Positions 31,722 through 40,288 of a DNA stretch of 64,000 nucleotides are shown here, in pieces (positions within the stretch are counted from its first letter, which is position 1; each line of letters opens with the position of its first letter). Source of the stretch: Kribbella pratensis (lineage in GTDB: Bacteria; Actinomycetota; Actinomycetes; Propionibacteriales; Kribbellaceae); NCBI RefSeq assembly GCF_004366075.1, contig NZ_SODU01000006.1, positions 1 to 64,000 of the forward strand, read 5' to 3'. Under the pieces are notes generated by a model. The model did not search any database and was not told the DNA's origin. It was given only the letters and a program-made list of their open reading frames with translations. The translations under genes and the position numbers were made by a program.

Positions 31722-33170
31722 CTACTGGTTGTAGGGCTGGGCGAGGAGGGGGCGGGTGTTGTTGAGGACCTGTTCGTAGTTGGCGCGGATGGTGGTGGCG
31801 TCGACGGTGATGGCGGGCTCGGGTTTGCCGACCGGGATCTGCCAGGTGGGCGGGGTCGCGGCGCCGGACAGGGCCCAGGCGGCTTGGCGGGCTGCGCCCA
31901 GGGCGACGTACTCGGCCGGCTCGGGGAGGACGACCTCGGCACCGAGGAGGGCCGGCGCGAGAGCCTGTACGGCGCGGGAGCGGGCGCCGCCGCCGAGAAG
32001 CAGGACGCGCTGGACCGGCAGGCCCTGGTCGCGGAGCGCGTCGACGGCGTCGGCGAGGCCGCAGAGCAGACCCTCGACCGCGGCGCGGGCCATCGTCGCG
32101 GGCTGCATCGTCGCGCGGGTCAGGCCGTAGATCAGGCCGGTCGAGTGCGGGAGGTCCGGCGTACGTTCGCCGTCCAGGAACGGGAGCAGGACCAGGCCGT
32201 CACTCCCAGGTGAGGTCAGCGCGGCCTCGTCGAAGGCGGAGAGCTCCAGGCCGAGCATCTGCGCGGTCGCGGACATCACGCGGGCCGCGTTCAGCGTGCA
32301 GACGAGCGGCAGGTACTCGCCGGTGGCGTCCGCGAAGCCGGCCACCAGGCCGGTCGGGTCAGCGGTCGGGTGCGTCGACCGCGCGAACGCCGTACCGCTG
32401 GTGCCGAGGGACACGGCGACGTCGCCGGGCTGGAGGTCGAGGCCGAGCGCGGCGGCCGCGTTGTCACCGGTGCCGGCCGCGATCGCCGCGCCGAAGGAAG
32501 TCTGGCCGACGATCTCGGCCGGTCCGGCGACACGCGGTAGCGCGAGCTGACGACCGAACGCGAGCTCGACCAGATCAGTCCGGTAGTCGTTCGTGGTCGG
32601 TGACCACCACCCGGTCCCGGACGCGTCGCCGCGATCGGTGGTGATCCCCTCGATGCCGTGCCGGTCGGCGGCGAGCCGATGCGTCATCCAGTCGTGGGGC
32701 AGGACGACGGCGGCCGCCCGGCGCGCGGCGTCGCGACGTACCTCGGCCGCACCTCGCGCGGCCTCGTCCCGCAGCCAGCGCAGCTTCGTGACGGTGAAGC
32801 TCGGGACCGGAACTGAGCCGATCGCCTCGGCCCACGCCTCCGGCCCCCCGAGCTCGGCGATCAGCTCGGTGGTGGCGTCGGCGGAGCTGGTGTCGTTCCA
32901 GAGGACGGCCGGGTGGACGACCTCACCGGAGTCGTCCAGCAGGACCATCCCGTGCTGCTGACCGCCGATCGCGACCGCCTCGACGCCGTCGAGCAGACCG
33001 TCGGAAGCGATCTGCCACGCCTGCCACCACGCTTCCGGGTCGACCTGCGTCCCGTCCGGGTGCGGTGCCCGGCCTTCCCGCAGTACCGCTCCGGTCTCCG
33101 CGTCGCACACGACCACCTTGGTCGCCTGGGTGGAGCAGTCCACCCCGGCAACCAGCCTCAGCTCAGTCAT
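31722..33170 (-). CDS. xylB: Xylulokinase (FGGY family)
   Basis: 482 residues. FGGY kinase with AGVDCSTQATKVVVCD at the N-terminus, QQHGMVLLD, WNDTSS, the second-domain LVAGFADATGEY region and LLLGGGARSRAVQALAPALLG. It phosphorylates D-xylulose with ATP. Placed 10 bp after a mannitol-type dehydrogenase in a polyol ABC operon, it would handle xylulose from D-arabitol or xylitol, as MtlY does in the Pseudomonas mtl operon. Confidence 0.93.
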   Translation of the reverse strand: MTELRLVAGVDCSTQATKVVVCDAETGAVLREGRAPHPDGTQVDPEAWWQAWQIASDGLLDGVEAVAIGGQQHGMVLLDDSGEVVHPAVLWNDTSSADATTELIAELGGPEAWAEAIGSVPVPSFTVTKLRWLRDEAARGAAEVRRDAARRAAAVVLPHDWMTHRLAADRHGIEGITTDRGDASGTGWWSPTTNDYRTDLVELAFGRQLALPRVAGPAEIVGQTSFGAAIAAGTGDNAAAALGLDLQPGDVAVSLGTSGTAFARSTHPTADPTGLVAGFADATGEYLPLVCTLNAARVMSATAQMLGLELSAFDEAALTSPGSDGLVLLPFLDGERTPDLPHSTGLIYGLTRATMQPATMARAAVEGLLCGLADAVDALRDQGLPVQRVLLLGGGARSRAVQALAPALLGAEVVLPEPAEYVALGAARQAAWALSGAATPPTWQIPVGKPEPAITVDATTIRANYEQVLNNTRPLLAQPYNQ

Positions 33171-33180
33171 GGCGTCCAGA

Positions 33181-34647
33181 CTAGAGGGCTTCCAACGTTG
33201 CCCGCGCGCCGATCTCGTGGAGTGACTTCAGGGCCGCCCTGTACTGCGTGACGAACTGCTCGTTCTGCGCGAGGTCACCGAACAGGTCGGGGTCCGAGAT
33301 GAACACCAGCGGATCGTCCCGGTTGTGCTGCGCCCGCTCGACCAGCTTGTCGCGCAACCGGTCGACGACCTCGATCGGCTCACCCTGCTCGTCGACACCC
33401 TCGGCGTACCGCGCCCAGGACGCGACCACGAGCACCGAGCGCTTGATCTCCCGCCCGGCCGCGAGTTGCTCGCGCACCACCGGTAGCAGCCACTTCGGGA
33501 TCCGGTCGGAGCTCTCCGCGCACAGCCGCGCCAGCGTGTCCCGTACTTCGGGGTTCGCGAACCGCTCGATCAGCTGGTGCTTGTAGCGGTCCAGATCGAC
33601 CCCGGGCACCGGCGGCAACGTCGGCGTACCTTCGTGGTCCATGTAGCCGAGCAGAAAGTCGACGTACAGCTTGTCCTGGCAGACCTCGTGGGCGTACCGG
33701 TACCCGTCCAGGTACCCGAGGTAGCACAGCGCCTGATGCGAGGCGTTCAGCAGCCGCAACTTCATGAACTCGTACGGCTCGACGTCCTCGACGATCTGGA
33801 CGCCGACCTCCTCGTACGGCGGGCGCTCGCCACCGAAGTCGTCCTCGAGCACCCACTGCGTGAACGGCTCGCACACCACCGGCCAGCCGTCCTCGACCCC
33901 GAACCGCTCGGCCAGCGCCTCCCGGTCGGCATCCGCGGTGACCGGCGTGATCCGGTCGACCATGCAGTTCGGGAACCGCACCTCGTTCTCGAGGAACTCC
34001 GCCACCGACGGATCCTTCAACCTGGCGAACGACGACAGCATCTTCCGCGCCACGTGCCCGTTGCCCGGGATGTTGTCGCACGACATCACGGTGAACGGCG
34101 GTACGCCGGCCTCGCGCCGCCGGCGCAGCGCCTCGACGATGAACCCGAACGCGCTCCCCGGCGTCGCGCCCGGCTCGAGGTCCGCGGCCAGCGCCGGATC
34201 GGAAGCGTCGAGCTCCCCCGTCACCTGGTTCACGTGGTACCCGCCCTCGGTGATCGTCAGCGAGACGATCCGGGTGGCCGGGTCGACGAGACGGTCGAGG
34301 ACCGCGGACGGGTCGTCCGGCGCGAACAGGTAGTCGACGATCGACCCGATCACGCGCGGCTCGAGCGTCCCGTCCGGATGCTTGATCACCAACGTATAGA
34401 GACAGTCCTGGGCGGCCAGTACGTCGGCCATCCGCCGGTCGTGCGGCAGCACGCCGACGCCGACGATCCCCCAGTCCAGCGCCTTGCCGTCGTTCATCAG
34501 CCGGTCCAGGTACATCGCCTGGTGCGCCCGGTGGAAGCCACCGACCCCGAAGTGCACGATCCCCGGCGTCACCGCCGTACGGTCGTACGACGGGACGGCG
34601 ACCTCGTTGCCGAGCGCACCCAACGACGCGGTGTTCAGTACCGTCAC
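33181..34647 (-). CDS. Mannitol 2-dehydrogenase-family polyol dehydrogenase
   Basis: 488 residues. Long-chain polyol dehydrogenase: N-terminal FGVGGFHRAHQAMYLDRL for NAD binding and the catalytic Lys-Asn-His set in KLRLLNASHQALCYLG. The family oxidises D-mannitol to fructose or D-arabitol to D-xylulose. With xylulokinase next to it and no fructokinase, D-arabitol is a likely substrate, with mannitol or sorbitol also possible. GTG 34647 overlaps the permease stop (GTGA). Confidence 0.92.
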   Translation of the reverse strand: MTVLNTASLGALGNEVAVPSYDRTAVTPGIVHFGVGGFHRAHQAMYLDRLMNDGKALDWGIVGVGVLPHDRRMADVLAAQDCLYTLVIKHPDGTLEPRVIGSIVDYLFAPDDPSAVLDRLVDPATRIVSLTITEGGYHVNQVTGELDASDPALAADLEPGATPGSAFGFIVEALRRRREAGVPPFTVMSCDNIPGNGHVARKMLSSFARLKDPSVAEFLENEVRFPNCMVDRITPVTADADREALAERFGVEDGWPVVCEPFTQWVLEDDFGGERPPYEEVGVQIVEDVEPYEFMKLRLLNASHQALCYLGYLDGYRYAHEVCQDKLYVDFLLGYMDHEGTPTLPPVPGVDLDRYKHQLIERFANPEVRDTLARLCAESSDRIPKWLLPVVREQLAAGREIKRSVLVVASWARYAEGVDEQGEPIEVVDRLRDKLVERAQHNRDDPLVFISDPDLFGDLAQNEQFVTQYRAALKSLHEIGARATLEAL

Positions 34648-35489
34648 TTGACCGCCCCCAGCGACAGGCCCTGGACGAGCTTGTCCTGGGCCGCGAACCC
34701 GGCGATCAGCACCGGCAGCGACACCACGATGGACGCGGCACAAACTTTGGCGAGGAACAACCCTTGACTGGTCACGAACCCAGTCAAGAACACCGGAGCC
34801 GTCTGCGCCACTGTGCCGGTCAGCACCCGGGCGAACAGCAGCTCGTTCCAGCTGAAGATGAAGCAGATCAGCGCGGCCGACGCGATCCCCGGTGTGACGA
34901 TCGGCGCCACCACGGAGCGCAGCGTGCGGGGCAGGTTCGCCCCGTCGACCGAGGCCGCCTCGAGGATCTCCACCGGCACCTCGGACAGGAAGCTGCGCAG
35001 CATCCAGACCGCGATCGGCAGGTTCATCGAGGTGTACAGGATGATCAGCAGCCAGATGTTGTCCAGGAACCCGACCGACTGCGCGAACAGGTAGATCGGC
35101 AGCAGCCCGGCCACCACCGGCAGCATCTTGGTGGACAGGAAGAAGAACAGCACGTCCGTCCACTTCTTCACCGGCCGGATCGACAGCGCGTACGCCGCCG
35201 GGAACGCGAGCAGGATGACCAGCGCCGTGGACAGGATGCTCGCCGTCAGCGAGTTCGCGATCGACGGCCACGGGCCCGTGTCGAAGAACGACTTGTAGCC
35301 GTCCAGCGTCAGCGGCGCCCCCAGGTCCGGCGGGTTCTTCGCCGCGTCCTCCTCGCTGTGGAACGAGGTCAGCAGCATCCACAGCACCGGCAGCACGAAC
35401 AAGATCCCGACGATCCACGCCAGCCCGCCCAGGAAGAACCCACCACCACGGCTCTTCTTCCCGGTAACGATCGTCACCTGGGAGCTCAT
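34644..35489 (-). CDS. Sugar/polyol ABC transporter permease (MalG-like)
   Basis: 281 residues, six membrane helices, with the EAA loop EILEAASVDGANLPRTLRSVVAPIVTPG that docks the ATPase. Second permease of the polyol importer. ATG 35489 lies inside hairpin 2 of the repeated intercistronic element at 35487-35569, with its GAGGA ribosome site in the same hairpin. Confidence 0.93.
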   Translation of the reverse strand: MSSQVTIVTGKKSRGGGFFLGGLAWIVGILFVLPVLWMLLTSFHSEEDAAKNPPDLGAPLTLDGYKSFFDTGPWPSIANSLTASILSTALVILLAFPAAYALSIRPVKKWTDVLFFFLSTKMLPVVAGLLPIYLFAQSVGFLDNIWLLIILYTSMNLPIAVWMLRSFLSEVPVEILEAASVDGANLPRTLRSVVAPIVTPGIASAALICFIFSWNELLFARVLTGTVAQTAPVFLTGFVTSQGLFLAKVCAASIVVSLPVLIAGFAAQDKLVQGLSLGAVK

Positions 35490-35569
35490 CGTCGTCCTCG
35501 CTTCGCTCCGGGCGCCGACGAGGCACCGAGCGCACTGTGTTGGATTGTGAATTCGCTTCGCTCATTCAC
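35487..35569 (-). repeat. Two-hairpin intercistronic element, copy A (GAGCGNAGCGA loops)
   Basis: On the minus strand: hairpin 1 (35547-35569), GTGAAT-GAGCGAAGCGA-ATTCAC, contains the TGA stop of the upstream permease. Hairpin 2 (35489-35521), with TCGTCG/CGACGA arms and the core GAGCGAAGCGA, covers the ribosome site and abuts the ATG of the downstream permease. Copy B at 57203-57285 matches 39 of 41 bases over hairpin 2. The stems of hairpin 1 differ at most positions yet still pair, indicating selection on structure. Confidence 0.75.
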
Positions 35570-36531
35570 CGTCCGGTCTCCTCTCGGAACAGCGTGGACA
35601 CCGAGCGCAGCGCGAAGGTGGCGATGGCGATCGTGCCGATCACCACGATCACACCGGCCGCGGACGCCCGGCCGTAGTCGTGCGCGGTGTAGAAGGTCTG
35701 GTAGATCGTGTACGGGAGGTTCGCCGTACCGAGGCCGCCGGACGTGATCGTGAAGACCGCGTCGAAGTTCTGGACGACGTAGATCGACCCGAGCAGCGCG
35801 GACAGCTCCAGGTACTGGCGCAGGTGCGGCAGTGTCATGTAGCGGAAGATCTCCCACTGGTTCGCGCCGTCGATGCCGGCCGCCTCGATCACGTCCAGCG
35901 GACGGCTCTGCAGACCGGCCAGCAGGATCAGCATCATGAACGGCGTCCACTGCCAGACCAGCGCGAAGATGATCGACCACAACGGCTGGTTGCTGATCCA
36001 GTCCGGCTGCGGCGCGTTGTCACCGAACAACCACTTCAGCACGCCGTTGAACAGGCCGTACGTCGGGTTGTACAGCGCATGCTTCCACAACAGGGCCGCG
36101 GCCACCGGTACGACGAGGAACGGCGTGATCATCATCGTCCGGACCACACCCCGGCCGCGGAACTTGCGGTCCAGCAGCAGGGCGATCAGCAGCCCGAACA
36201 CCAGGCTGATGAGGACGACGCCCGCGGTCAGCAGGATCGTCACCCAGATCGCGTGCCGGGTGTTCGCGTCGGTGATCACCCGGCGGAAGTTGTCGATCCC
36301 GGCGAAGCCGCGCTCGTCGGGGTAGTACGCGTTCCAGTCCATGAAGGACACGACGATCGTGACCACGAACGGCAGCTGGGTCACGATGATCATGAACACC
36401 AGCGCGGGCAGCAACGGACCTCGTCGGGCCCAGTCGCCGGTCCTGCGCATCAGCGTGCTTTCGGAACCCGGCGGCGGCGTCGCGTGCCGGCGCCGCGGCG
36501 CCTTGGTGTCAGGTTTCGCTTCTACAGACAT
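35566..36531 (-). CDS. Sugar/polyol ABC transporter permease (MalF-like)
   Basis: 321 residues. A cytoplasmic, Pro/Arg-rich N-terminus of about 35 residues, then six membrane helices and the EAA loop DVIEAAGIDGANQWEIFRYMTLPHLRQ. First permease of the importer. ATG 36531 lies 11 bp after the binding-protein stop, with AAGGGG upstream. The stop sits in hairpin 1 of the repeated element. Confidence 0.93.
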   Translation of the reverse strand: MSVEAKPDTKAPRRRHATPPPGSESTLMRRTGDWARRGPLLPALVFMIIVTQLPFVVTIVVSFMDWNAYYPDERGFAGIDNFRRVITDANTRHAIWVTILLTAGVVLISLVFGLLIALLLDRKFRGRGVVRTMMITPFLVVPVAAALLWKHALYNPTYGLFNGVLKWLFGDNAPQPDWISNQPLWSIIFALVWQWTPFMMLILLAGLQSRPLDVIEAAGIDGANQWEIFRYMTLPHLRQYLELSALLGSIYVVQNFDAVFTITSGGLGTANLPYTIYQTFYTAHDYGRASAAGVIVVIGTIAIATFALRSVSTLFREETGR

Positions 36532-36542
36532 GACCCGGCCCC

Positions 36543-37910
36543 TTACTTCGCTTGCCGCGAGCGGTACCGCTCGGCGACGTCGTCGGCGAGCACCTGCCCG
36601 CGTTTCAGTGCCTCCTCGACGCTCATCCGTCCCGCGATCGCCGAACTCACGTCCTGACTGACCTGGGTCCCGAGGTCCGGGAACTCCGGGATGTCGATGA
36701 ACTGGATCCCCGGCGCGGGCCGCGGCTGGGTGCCCGGGTCCTTCGGGTCCGCGTTCTCGATCGCGCTCTTGGTCGGCTCCGCGAACGCCGACGCCTCCTT
36801 GACGTACGCCGGGAGCTCGTAGGTCGACGCGCGCTTGCCGGCCGGAACGTTGGACCAGCCAACCTTCTCGCCGACGAGCTTCTCGTAGTCCTTGCCGGAC
36901 GCCCAGGAGATGAACTTCCAGGCGTTGTCCTTCTTCTTCGAGGCTTCCTGGATGCCCCACGCCCACGCGTACAGCCAGCCGGAACTGTCGGTCTTCACGA
37001 CCGGCGCGGGCGCGTAGCCCATCTTGCCCTTGACCGGCGAGTTCGGCGCCTCGAGCGAACCGGCCGCCGAGGTGGCGTCGTACCACATCGCGACGTTGCC
37101 CTGGATGGTGTTGTTCAGGCACTCGGTGAAGCCCGCCTGCGGCGCGCCCGCCTCACCGTGCGCGCGGACCAGGTCGACGTAGAACTTGGTCGCCTCGGTG
37201 AACTCCGGCGAGTCGACCTTTGCCTGCCAGTCCTGGGTGAACCAGGTGCCGCCGAAGGTGTTCACCACCGTCGTGAGCGGCGCGAACAACTGGCCCCAGC
37301 CGGGTTGGCCACGCAGGCAGATACCGCGCATCCCCGGCTGCGCGTTGTCCACCTTGGCCGCGATGTCGGCGACCTCCTGCCAGGTCGGCTTGTCCGGCAT
37401 CGTCACGCCCTTGGCCGCCAGGATGTCCTTGCGGTACATCAGGAACGACGACTCGCCGTAGAACGGTTCGCCGTAGATCTTGCCGTCGTCCGCGGTCATC
37501 GACTGCGTCATCGACTTCAGTACGTCGTCCTGGTCGAACGACGGGTCCTTGTCGATGTAGTCCGACAACGGCGCGATCCACTTGCTCTTGGCATAGATCG
37601 GGATCTCGAAGTTGCTCACCGACGCCACGTCGTACTGACCGGCCTGGCTGGAGAACTCCTGGCTGATCTTGTCCCGGACGTCGTTCTCCGGCAGCACGGT
37701 GAAGTTCACCTTGATGCCGGTCTGTTTGGTGAAGTTGTCGGCGGTGAGTTTCTGCAGATCGACCATCTGCGGGTTGTTCACCATCAAGACGTTGATGCTG
37801 TCGCTGCCACCACCGCCGCCACCGCCACCACCCCAGCCGGCGCAGCCGCTGACCGCACTCACCAGGACTGCGACTCCGACCGCGCCGATGCGTTTGCGCC
37901 TACTGACCAC
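36543..37910 (-). CDS. Sugar/polyol ABC transporter substrate-binding lipoprotein
   Basis: 455 residues. Lipoprotein signal with lipobox VSGC near residues 20-23, then an unusual run of nine Gly, and the family 1 extracellular solute-binding fold (NVLMVNNPQMVDLQKLTADNFTKQTGIKVNF; EPFYGESSFLMYRKDILAAKG). Similar in plan to mannitol/sorbitol-binding SmoE/MtlE. First gene of the operon. GTG 37910 follows AAGGGAG by six bases. Confidence 0.92.
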   Translation of the reverse strand: MVSRRKRIGAVGVAVLVSAVSGCAGWGGGGGGGGGSDSINVLMVNNPQMVDLQKLTADNFTKQTGIKVNFTVLPENDVRDKISQEFSSQAGQYDVASVSNFEIPIYAKSKWIAPLSDYIDKDPSFDQDDVLKSMTQSMTADDGKIYGEPFYGESSFLMYRKDILAAKGVTMPDKPTWQEVADIAAKVDNAQPGMRGICLRGQPGWGQLFAPLTTVVNTFGGTWFTQDWQAKVDSPEFTEATKFYVDLVRAHGEAGAPQAGFTECLNNTIQGNVAMWYDATSAAGSLEAPNSPVKGKMGYAPAPVVKTDSSGWLYAWAWGIQEASKKKDNAWKFISWASGKDYEKLVGEKVGWSNVPAGKRASTYELPAYVKEASAFAEPTKSAIENADPKDPGTQPRPAPGIQFIDIPEFPDLGTQVSQDVSSAIAGRMSVEEALKRGQVLADDVAERYRSRQAK

Positions 37911-37934
37911 GAGCCACTCCCTTGACCCAACCCC

Positions 37935-37955
37935 CCGCCGAGTGAAGCGAGGCGG
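37935..37955. repeat. Solo hairpin with GAGTGAAGCGA loop
   Basis: CCGCC-GAGTGAAGCGA-GGCGG, related in loop sequence to the two-hairpin element at 35487 and 57203 but on the plus strand and in the 5' leader of the polyol operon (read as its complement in the mRNA). Confidence 0.5.
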
Positions 37956-37978
37956 TGCTGTTGGCTTTTGGTTTTGGC

Positions 37979-37994
37979 GTGCTCATTTGAGCAC
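37979..37994. promoter_or_regulatory. SorC-type operator 1, GTGCTCATTTGAGCAC
   Basis: Near-perfect 16-bp palindrome of the GCTCA-N2-TGAGC type, 12-27 bp downstream of the predicted start of the polyol operon transcript, a repressing position. Confidence 0.65.
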
Positions 37995-38000
37995 GGCTCT

Positions 38001-38015
38001 GCTCACACCATGAGT
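38001..38015. promoter_or_regulatory. SorC-type operator 2, GCTCA-N5-TGAGT
   Basis: Half sites as in operator 1 but spaced by five bases. It overlaps the -10 box of the polyol operon. Confidence 0.45.
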
Positions 38016-38042
38016 AGACCGGGAAGGCACTTGACCTGTCAA
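38013..38042 (-). promoter_or_regulatory. Promoter of the polyol operon
   Basis: Minus strand: -35 TTGACA (38037-38042), 18-bp spacer, -10 TCTACT (38013-38018). The -35 lies in TTGACCTGTCAA, itself an inverted repeat (38031-38042). Confidence 0.55.
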
Positions 38043-38071
38043 GGGTCTGTGCAACACTTGGGGACACGTGT

Positions 38072-38083
38072 GCTCATATGAGC
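38072..38083. promoter_or_regulatory. SorC-type operator 3, perfect palindrome GCTCATATGAGC
   Basis: Perfect 12-bp palindrome with the same half site as operator 1, preceded by GT to give GTGCTCATATGAGC. It lies 13 bp before the regulator start codon and suggests autoregulation; operator 1 is 91 bp away centre to centre. Confidence 0.65.
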
Positions 38084-38095
38084 GGGGAGGCGTTG

Positions 38096-39043
38096 ATGGA
38101 GACGTTCGGGCCGGCACAGCTGGTGCTCACCGCGTCGATCGCGCGGCGCTACTACGTCGACGGCCGGTCGAAGGTGGAGATCGCGGACGAGTTCCGGCTC
38201 AGCCGGTTCAAAGTCGCGCGATTGCTCGACCAGGCACGCAGCAGTGGGCTGGTGCGGATCGAGATCAGCCATCCAGGCGCCATCGATCTCGACCTGTCCG
38301 CCCGCCTGCAGGAGGCCCTCGGGCTGCGCCGGGCGATCGTGGTGGACACCCCCGAGATCGACGAGCCCGCCCTTCGGACGCAACTCGGGAAGGCCGCGGC
38401 GGATCTGCTGTCGGAGATCGTCACGCCCGAGGACGTGCTCGGGCTGGCGTGGGCGCGGGCGGTGACCGCGATGACCGAGCAACTCACCTCACTCGCGCCG
38501 GTTCCGGTCGTCCAGTTGACGGGCGCGCTGACCCGTCCGGACGTCGAGGCGAACTCCGTCGAGCTCGTGCGGCACACCGCGCGCCTGTCGGGCGGACCGG
38601 CGTACCTGTTCTATGCGCCGCTCGTCGTGCCGGACGCGGCGACAGCGCGAGCGTTGCGGCAGCAGCCGGAGGTCGCGGAGGCGATCAGCCATTTCGACTC
38701 GGTGACGAAGGCCGTCGTCGGCCTCGGGTCGTGGGCGGCGGGACAGTCGACGCTGTACGACGCGATGGACGAGAAGGCCTGTGAACAGCTCCAGAAGCGC
38801 GGGGTCGTGGCGGACATCTCGGGCGTTTTCGTGGACGCGGACGGCGCGCCGGTGCAGAGCCGGGTCACAGATCGGGTGATCGCGATCAACGCCGAACAGA
38901 TGGACCAGATCGACGAGGTGATCGCGATCCCGTACGGGCTCGCGAAGGTCGCGGCGGTGCGGGCCGCCGTACGCAGCGGGCTGGTGAACGCGATCGTTAC
39001 CCACGCACCCCTGGCGAAGGCCCTCCTGGAGCAGTCAGACTGA
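38096..39043 (+). CDS. SorC/DeoR-type sugar-binding transcriptional regulator
   Basis: 315 residues. N-terminal helix-turn-helix (ARRYYVDGRSKVEIADEFRLSRFKVARLLDQARSSGLVRIEI) and a C-terminal sugar-binding domain of the SorC family (GLAWARAVTAM; VVGLGSW; VIAIPYGLAKVAAVRAAVRSGLVNAIVT). Likely binds a phosphorylated sugar or polyol and controls the divergent operon through the GCTCA/TGAGC sites. ATG 38096 is chosen over ATG 38078 because GGGGAGG (38084-38090) is correctly spaced for it and because the earlier ATG lies in the operator. Confidence 0.93.
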   Translation: METFGPAQLVLTASIARRYYVDGRSKVEIADEFRLSRFKVARLLDQARSSGLVRIEISHPGAIDLDLSARLQEALGLRRAIVVDTPEIDEPALRTQLGKAAADLLSEIVTPEDVLGLAWARAVTAMTEQLTSLAPVPVVQLTGALTRPDVEANSVELVRHTARLSGGPAYLFYAPLVVPDAATARALRQQPEVAEAISHFDSVTKAVVGLGSWAAGQSTLYDAMDEKACEQLQKRGVVADISGVFVDADGAPVQSRVTDRVIAINAEQMDQIDEVIAIPYGLAKVAAVRAAVRSGLVNAIVTHAPLAKALLEQSD

Positions 39044-39049
39044 CCGGCG

Positions 39050-39838
39050 ATGCCTGCTGCTGAGGTCGTGTTGGTCGGAGGTACGGCGAACCGCGGGTTG
39101 GTGGTGCGGGTCGGGGATACCGTCCGGCGACCGCTGCGCGCCAGTAGTACGGCGACGCATGCGCTGCTGCAGCACCTGGAAAGCGTCGGATTCAAGGGGG
39201 CGCCGGCGTTCCTCGGGGTGGACTCGCAGGGGCGGGAGGTCCTCTCGTACCTGCCCGGAGAGACCGTTACAGCGCCGTACCCCTCCTGGTCCATGACGGA
39301 CAAGGCGCTCGACAGTGTGGCGGTGCTCCTGCGGTCGTACCACCAGGCGGTTGCGGACTTCCGGCCCGCCGGGCTCGAGTGGGCCGAGCCAGTGCCTGCC
39401 GGCTACGTGACCGGGCTGATCAGCCACAACGATCCGAACCTCGACAACGTGGTGTTCCGCGACGGCGTCGCGGTCGCACTCATCGACTTCGACCTGGCCG
39501 GACCTGGGTCGGCCCTGTGGGACGTCGCGACCGCCGTTCGACTGTGGGCACCGCTGCGCCCGGACGCGGACATCCATGACGTACGGCGCGGGCAGTCGCT
39601 CGCTCGTCTGCGCCGCTTCGCGAACGCGTACGGCCTGACCGACGCGGACCGCCTCCGCCTGGTCGACGCCGCCGCCGACAACCACATCTGGTGCATGGAC
39701 TACGTCCGCCGAGGCTCCGAAGCCGGCCACCCCTGGTTCCACCAACGCTGGACAACGGGCGAAGCGGAGCTCACCGACCGCACCAACCGCTGGTTCAAAC
39801 AGTCGGCGGCCGCACTCCGTCAGGCGCTTCTGGATTGA
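39050..39838 (+). CDS. Aminoglycoside phosphotransferase-fold kinase
   Basis: 262 residues. APH/choline-kinase fold: catalytic loop SHNDPNLDNVVF (HxDxxxxN form) and metal motif LIDFDLAGPG. N-terminal nucleotide-binding lobe is short. Substrate unknown; many such proteins phosphorylate small metabolites rather than drugs. Begins 6 bp after the regulator stop, likely the same transcript. Its 3' end overlaps the convergent membrane-protein gene by 44 bp. Confidence 0.85.
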   Translation: MPAAEVVLVGGTANRGLVVRVGDTVRRPLRASSTATHALLQHLESVGFKGAPAFLGVDSQGREVLSYLPGETVTAPYPSWSMTDKALDSVAVLLRSYHQAVADFRPAGLEWAEPVPAGYVTGLISHNDPNLDNVVFRDGVAVALIDFDLAGPGSALWDVATAVRLWAPLRPDADIHDVRRGQSLARLRRFANAYGLTDADRLRLVDAAADNHIWCMDYVRRGSEAGHPWFHQRWTTGEAELTDRTNRWFKQSAAALRQALLD

Positions 39839-40229
39839 GCTCCCGCTCCGCCTCCTGCCTGCCCTCGTAGTACTTGTCCTGCAACCGCTGGACGAACGGC
39901 GGGATGAAGATCGACGCGATGCTCGGAAAGTTGCCCCACCCGTCGTCGCCCAGCGCGTACACCACGAACTCGGCACAGAGCAGGGCGATCACGACGATCC
40001 AGCCGCTCCGGCAGATTCGTGGCCCTTCGGCGGACATCAGCCCGCGCCGCGTGACTGCTCCGATGCCGAACATGACCCCGATCAGCAGGAACACGCTTCC
40101 CCGCGCGATCAGGTACCACTGGTCGGCTTCGGCGTACGCGGCGTACCCGCGAAAGACGAGCACCGCGGACACAACCGCCAATACCGCCATCACCGCGTAG
40201 AACGCAGCCCCCAGCTTCATCTTCGGCAT
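39795..40229 (-). CDS. Small multi-pass membrane protein, unknown function
   Basis: 144 residues with three or four membrane helices (AAFYAVMAVLAVVSAVLVF; GSVFLLIGVMFGIGAV; WIVVIALLCAEFVVYAL), then a charged cytoplasmic tail (FVQRLQDKYYEGRQEAERELNP). Not recognised. GATAGT five bases before ATG 40229 may be a -10 for a leaderless start. Overlaps the convergent kinase gene. Confidence 0.7.
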   Translation of the reverse strand: MPKMKLGAAFYAVMAVLAVVSAVLVFRGYAAYAEADQWYLIARGSVFLLIGVMFGIGAVTRRGLMSAEGPRICRSGWIVVIALLCAEFVVYALGDDGWGNFPSIASIFIPPFVQRLQDKYYEGRQEAERELNPEAPDGVRPPTV

Positions 40230-40288
40230 ACCTGACTATCGCAGGTGGGGATTGGCTGTTACTGCAGGAAGTGGAAGAGAATGTCCCG

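Noticed and set aside
38031..38042. TTGACCTGTCAA palindrome as a regulatory site
   Set aside because: It contains the -35 box TTGACA on the minus strand; the symmetry may follow from that and no second copy was seen.
39050..39838. Antibiotic-resistance gene (aminoglycoside phosphotransferase)
   Set aside because: Only the fold motifs match; position next to a polyol regulator and general abundance of this fold in actinomycetes give no support for drug resistance.
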